This document shows positions 59,985 through 64,000 of a stretch of 64,000 nt of DNA, piece by piece. Position 1 is the first letter of the stretch. The number at the start of each line of letters is the position of its first letter. Made by a program: the position numbers and the translations under genes. The notes below the pieces were generated by a model. It had not been told where the DNA came from and did no database searches. It worked only from the letters and a program-made list of their open reading frames with translations. Origin of the DNA: Callorhinus ursinus (lineage: Eukaryota; Chordata; Mammalia; Carnivora; Otariidae); assembly GCF_003265705.1 (NCBI RefSeq), contig NW_020312859.1, forward strand, positions 4,538,770 to 4,602,769, written 5' to 3'.

Positions 59985-60400
59985 TTACTTTAGGTTGAGT
60001 TCTCCCAGAAGCAGACTAGATAGACCAAGGATTTGAAAGCAAATGATTTACAAAAGGTTGCTCCCAGTAGAAACTAGTTTGAGACAAAGGGAAGCTAGAA
60101 AGAGAAGGTAAAGAAACCAAACAAGGGTACGATCCTGTGGGGGTCTCTGGACAGTGAATTACACCTTGAATAGGTCCCCCTTGAGGCAAAGGAGCAGAAT
60201 TTTTTCACTTCTGCCCAAGACAGATACTGGAAACTCTTGCCTAAGGCGGAGTATAGGTAAAGATTGGGGAAGAGCAGGACTTAAATTTTCTAGCCCTGTT
60301 TACTAGAAAGGGAGGCACCAGAAGGTTCAGAACAACTCTGAAGAGGTCCACGGGACCCCCATTAACATCATAGCACGCAAAAGCTGGCTGATGGACACAC
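59985..60400 (+). mobile_element. Possible ancient interspersed repeat, unclassified
   Basis: GAGTTCTCCCAGAAGCAGAC, GATTTGAAAGCAAATGATTT and AACCAAACAAGGGTACGATC resemble an old mammalian repeat also hinted at near 20980-21060 (ACACAGACTCGAATACAAGT). Low certainty. Confidence 0.35.
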
Positions 60401-60424
60401 CAAACCAGAAAGAGTGATTAAGAA

Positions 60425-60530
60425 ATGTAATAACTGTTCTCTTGTGAGATTAAATTACTTGCCCAAGGTCACACAGCTATGTATTTATTAGCAGATCTTG
60501 CACTAGAAACACTTGTGTTTTAATCAGATT
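60425..60530 (-). mobile_element. MIR fragment, antisense
   Basis: TTAAATTACTTGCCCAAGGT followed by CACACAGCTATGTATTTATT. Confidence 0.6.
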
Positions 60531-61429
60531 TATTAGAAACCTACTAAAGATGTGTTACATGAGCCCTTGTTTTATTAAATTTATTTTTACTGTTTATTAA
60601 CATTTTTTTATGACTAAAGGCTTTATTATCTGTTTATGAATCGACTCTGATGCCAGTTGCTACAGTTTGGGACCTTTCCCTATAGTCATTCTGGTCATCA
60701 GAAGGCCCTGTGGTATATTTTTTGAGATTTCAAAAAATACAGAGACTAAGCAGCTTCCTACTACTTCATGAAATTTTATTAACCTAAGGAAGTACAGAGA
60801 CTGCATAAGAGAGAACAAAGTTAACCTCGGTGGGGAGTGCATTTGCCTTGTTCCTGTAGATCATTGTCAGGGCCATGAACAACCAAGGTCTACACATTCC
60901 TATAGATCACTCAGTCAAGTTCCTTTGGAAGAAAAGGTATTAGCAGACCATGTAATCATTAGTCAATGTGTTTGAATTAAGACCTATGCCTTTACCTATT
61001 TTCAGTGTGCTGATATTAAGGGCTTAGTTGACAAGTTTGCTAAGAATCACCAGACCTTCTGGAATAAAAGATATTTGCTATTGGGGAGCCTTTTGTGTAT
61101 AATATTAAAATTGTACTTGTAAAACAATTATCTATTAGATAAATATCTATAAAAGAAAGGCGAAAGCCTCATTGATTTCCAGTATTAAATCAGACATTTG
61201 TTCCCGCAGAAGAAGAGAATGGTGGATGATTTACCAATATTTCATTGATGATTGCATCAGATTGGCTGGATAACAGGGATCCTTTTCTCTCTTCTCTCTA
61301 CTTTTCAGAATTTATAAGATGTTACTGTATTTTCCTTAACATAAAAATAATTTTTTTTAAAAAGAAGATTATTTATTGGGGTACAATACAGATGATGACT
61401 CAGCTTTGGGTGTGCTAAAAAACAGTGTG

Positions 61430-61690
61430 GTCTCTTGGTTAAGAATGAGGGCTCAGGAGTCAGACTGTCTGCGTTCACATCCTACCTTTGGCATTCAAAC
61501 AGTGATGTGAATCTGAGTAAATTTCTGAGTTTCTCTGTACTTCATTTCTTTTATTTTGTCAGAATAAGATAATAGTATCTGCCTCTTAGGGTTATTATGA
61601 AGGCCAAATTAGATAATGTGTTGAATGAGTTTAACATGGTGCCTATCAGATGGTAAGTGCTCCTTCAACATTTTCTGGTGGGTGAGTAAT
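61430..61690 (+). mobile_element. MIR, sense
   Basis: TGGTTAAGAATGAGGGCTCA, ATAATAGTATCTGCCTCTTA, GGGTTATTATGAAGGCCAAA, GGTGCCTATCAGATGGTAAG. Confidence 0.8.
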
Positions 61691-61925
61691 TATTGCAGTA
61701 CACAGCAGTGGGAGCTATGATAGGAGTATGGACAGTGAGCTCTGGGAACAGAGGAAGGAGAAACTAGCTCTGGTTTGCAAGAAACCCTCCTTGGAAAGAG
61801 TAACATTTGATGTGGGTCTGGATTGGATGAGGAAACCTCAAGATGGGGGAAAAAGAAAAAGGCATCTTGGGGAGATGGAATAGCATCTATAATAGCATTG
61901 AAACATGAATAAGAATTGACATGAA

Positions 61926-62144
61926 TGGGGGTGCCTGGGTGGCTCAGTTGGTTAGGCGTCTAACTCTTGATTTCAGCCCAGGTCATGATCTCAGGGTCTT
62001 GGGATTGAGCCCCATGTCAGGCTCTGCTCTTAGTACAGAGTCTGCCTGAGATTCTTTCTCCCTCTTCCTCTGCCTCCTGCTTACATGCACTCTCTCTCTC
62101 CCTTTCTCCCTCTCTCTCCCTTTTTAAAATCTAAAAAAAAAAAA
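61926..62144 (+). mobile_element. Can-SINE, full length, with 15-bp target-site duplication
   Basis: Starts GGGGTGCCTGGGTGGCTCAG (tRNA-Lys-derived head with the box A region), then box-B-like sequence around GGGATTGAGCC, a CT-rich tract (CTCTCTCTCTCCC) and a poly-A tail. It is flanked by the perfect 15-bp duplication AAGAATTGACATGAA at 61911-61925 and 62145-62159. The exact duplication suggests a fairly recent insertion. Confidence 0.95.
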
Positions 62145-62189
62145 AAGAATTGACATGAACATTTGAAATTCATTTTCTAAATTTTGCCA

Positions 62190-62330
62190 AATTTGTTTAT
62201 TTAATAAGTACTTAGTGAACAGCTGTTACATGTTTAACAGATATTAGAAGCTGGGGATGCAGCAGTGAACTAGACAACAAGATCTCAGACCTCATGAAGT
62301 TAAGAGACTATTAGGAAACAGGCAGTAAGC
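62190..62330 (-). mobile_element. Old L2-like repeat, antisense
   Basis: AATAAGTACTTAGTGAACAG, AAGCTGGGGATGCAGCAGTG, TCAGACCTCATGAAGTTAAG. Confidence 0.5.
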
Positions 62331-62554
62331 TAGTAAAAGAAATAAGCAGACAAGACATATTTTGATTGTGATGAAAGCTATAAAAGAAATAAATCAGCAG
62401 ATGTAATAGACAATGATTCAAGCAAACTAGTATTATGAATGAATGCCATGGTGGATTGGAATGACCCAAAACAATGATTTTCAACAAAGTAAGAATGTTG
62501 GACGGGGATGTCCTTGCTAGGGCAAAGGTAGAAATATCAGAATCACCTAGATTT

Positions 62555-62740
62555 GTGGTTTTATAGCTGCACATTAAGATTATCTGGAGGCCATTTTTAA
62601 AAAGTACTGATGGTAGGGCCTCACCCCAGAGATTCTGATTTGGTCTGACGGGAGGCCAAGGAATAGCATTTTTAGAAAGTCTTCTGGGCACTTAGAATGT
62701 ACAGCCAGAGTTGAGAACCACTGTTCTTGAGCAACATACT
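62555..62740 (+). mobile_element. MER20-like hAT MITE, diverged
   Basis: CTGCACATTAAGATTATCTG, CTCACCCCAGAGATTCTGAT, GAGTTGAGAACCACTGTTCT. Confidence 0.65.
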
Positions 62741-62838
62741 TCTGATTTTGAAATGACTGTTCTCTGCCCTCACTTGAAAAATCGGTGATAGTGTCAACAA
62801 AATACTGGTTAGCTGAATTCATTAGAAGGATCATGGTT

Positions 62839-63931
62839 GGGGGGCGGAGCAAGATGGCGGAGGAGTAGGAGACCTAGATTTCGTCTGGTCTCAGGAATTC
62901 AGCTGAATAGGGATCAAACCATTTTGAACACCTACGAACTCAACAGGAGATCAAAGAGGAGAGTAGCAACAACTATCTGAACAGAGAAGTGACCACTTAC
63001 TGGAAGGTAGGACGTGCGGAGAAGTGAATCCGAGGCGATATTCGGGAGGATAGACGGCGGGGGAGGGGCCTCCACCGGCCGCTTCTGGCACGTGCTAGAG
63101 CCGCGGAGCACAAAATCGGACCTTTTAGAAGTCGGCTCTGCTGAGGGATGTCGCTCCAGTGGCTAAGCGGGGGTGGAACCCTCGCGGGACAGTGGGGTCT
63201 TAGGACCCTTGGGGTCACAGAAAGACCGGGGGAGCCTGAGTGCGCCAGAGCTCCCAGGTATCGGAGCGGGGAAGCCGGCTGCAGAGACGGAGCCGAGGCG
63301 CGGGCTTTCAGCTTGGGGTTGCCATAAACTGTGATCCGCGGCCCAGTCGGGCCACTGCTCCTCCAGCAGGGACCCAAAAATCGGCAGATCCGGGGAGACT
63401 CCCCTTCCTTCCCGGGGAGGAGCGGCGCGGGAACGCACCGCAGGGATCTGCTGGGTTTGGAGACTCCACATGGGGCCGGGTGCCAGAGATACAAACGCTG
63501 GGTCACAGGCTGGGTGAGCACGGAGTGCGGCCGGAGACCGGGGAGACGGGAGGGACTGCTTTTCTCTGGGGGTGCACTGAGGAGCAGGGCCCCGACTTCT
63601 CAGCTCCTCCGGGTGGAGATTGGGAGGCCACCATTTTTGCCCTGGTCCTCCAGGGCTGTGCGGAGAGCTTGCAGGGAACAAAAGCTCCTGAGATCAAACC
63701 CGAACAGCTTGCTTAGCCCGGACCGACAAGGGTGGGGCAATTCAGCCTCCGGCAAAGACATTTGGAAACCACAGCAACAGGCCCCTCCCCCAGAAGATCA
63801 GCACGAACAGCCAGCAAGCCAAGACCAAGTTTACCGATCAAGGAGAACGGGAGAACTCCAGCGCTAGGGGAATACTGCACATAGAATTCATGGCTTTTTT
63901 TTACCATGATTCATTAGTTCATCAAAGTTAA

Positions 63932-63932
<1 letters not shown>
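62839..63932 (+). promoter_or_regulatory. L1 5' UTR / internal promoter of a lineage-specific LINE-1
   Basis: An abrupt switch from AT-rich intron to CpG-rich sequence begins with GGGGCGGAGCAAGATGGCGG. AAGATGGCGG at 62851-62860 is the YY1-type motif that sits at the start of many mammalian L1 5' UTRs. The following 1.1 kb (many CGs, segments such as CCGGCCGCTTCTGGCACG and GATCAGCACGAACAGCC) matches, as I recall it, the caniform/arctoid L1 5' UTR. It would act as an internal RNA polymerase II promoter pointing along the + strand, the same direction as PTPRT. ORF1 is not reached. A reverse-oriented SINE interrupts the T-rich end of the UTR at 63933. The starting position suggests a full-length L1, but only the 5' part is visible. 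Confidence 0.82.
62839..63932 (+). mobile_element. LINE-1, 5' end of a possibly full-length caniform element
   Basis: Same span as the promoter entry, listed as a transposable element. The 5' boundary lies just after GATCATGGTT. The 3' side and the matching target duplication are outside the window. The open frames crossing it (for example 63331-63867 on + and 62997-63521 and 63163-63681 on -) come from its GC-rich sequence and are not ORF1 or ORF2. Confidence 0.82.
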
Positions 63933-63963
<31 letters not shown>

Positions 63964-64000
63964 TTTTATTTATTTATTTATTTGAGAGAGAGAAAGAGAG
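63933..64000 (-). mobile_element. Can-SINE (reverse orientation) inside the L1 5' UTR, cut by window end
   Basis: A T run of about 26 is followed by AAAGATTTTATTTATTTATT and a GAGAGAGAGAAAGAGAG tract. This is the complement of a Can-SINE tail (CT-rich tract, AATAAAT repeats, poly-A). The tRNA-derived head lies beyond the window. Confidence 0.85.

Noticed and set aside
61926..62000. tRNA-like A and B boxes as a tRNA gene
   Set aside because: They belong to the tRNA-Lys-derived head of a Can-SINE with tail and target duplication; the same applies to the other SINE heads.
63331..63867. 178-codon + strand frame near the window end as L1 ORF1
   Set aside because: It lies inside the CpG-rich L1 5' UTR. 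The translation lacks the coiled coil and RRM expected of ORF1p, and in the L1 layout as I recall it ORF1 comes after the T-rich UTR end.

Overview
This is mammalian nuclear DNA from a carnivore. Two hallmarks support that: tRNA-Lys-derived Can-SINEs with the head GCCTGGGTGGCTCAGTTGG, and a distinctive LINE-1 3' end containing GGGTTAGCCTGGTGATGGG. The SINE form (TTGGTTAAGC heads, no young dog-specific SINEC_Cf, no cat-type SINE) points to a caniform, most likely an arctoid (bear, seal or mustelid relative). The exact species cannot be fixed from the window.

The only host coding sequence I can support is two exons on the + strand, at 23682-23883 and 25268-25370. Their conceptual translation is fibronectin type III sequence that I recognise as the receptor-type tyrosine phosphatase PTPRT (RPTP-rho, a MAM/Ig/FN3 type IIB receptor phosphatase). 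They encode the second half of FN3 repeat 3 and the start of FN3 repeat 4. Splice sites are canonical and the phases fit (phase 0 in, phase 1 between, phase 2 out). Everything else is intron: at least 23.7 kb upstream, a 1.4-kb intron between the exons, and at least 38.6 kb downstream, in keeping with the very large introns known for PTPRT.

Layout. Positions 1 to about 39.7 kb are moderately GC-rich intron dominated by old, diverged repeats (MIR, L2, hAT-type MITEs, L1M fragments), with a few lineage-specific L1 3' ends and SINEs. Positions 39.7 to 62.8 kb are AT-rich and densely packed with L1: L1M-type fragments in both orientations and nested caniform L1 3' ends with clear target-site duplications. 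At 62.84 kb a CpG-rich L1 5' untranslated region begins, with a YY1-type AAGATGGCGG start. It runs on the + strand until a reverse-oriented Can-SINE interrupts it at the window end.

No RNA genes, CRISPR arrays, bacterial features or intact viral genes were seen. The most interesting signals come from retrotransposon biology: a SINE head without a tail, flanked by a perfect target duplication inside an L1; an L1 insertion that looks like a 3' transduction; a two-module L1 3' UTR; an L1-seeded palindromic microsatellite; inverted L1 pairs in the pre-mRNA; and an L1 promoter in sense with the host gene carrying long antisense open frames. All repeat family names come from recall of consensus sequences, not from a search, and boundaries of old repeats are approximate.
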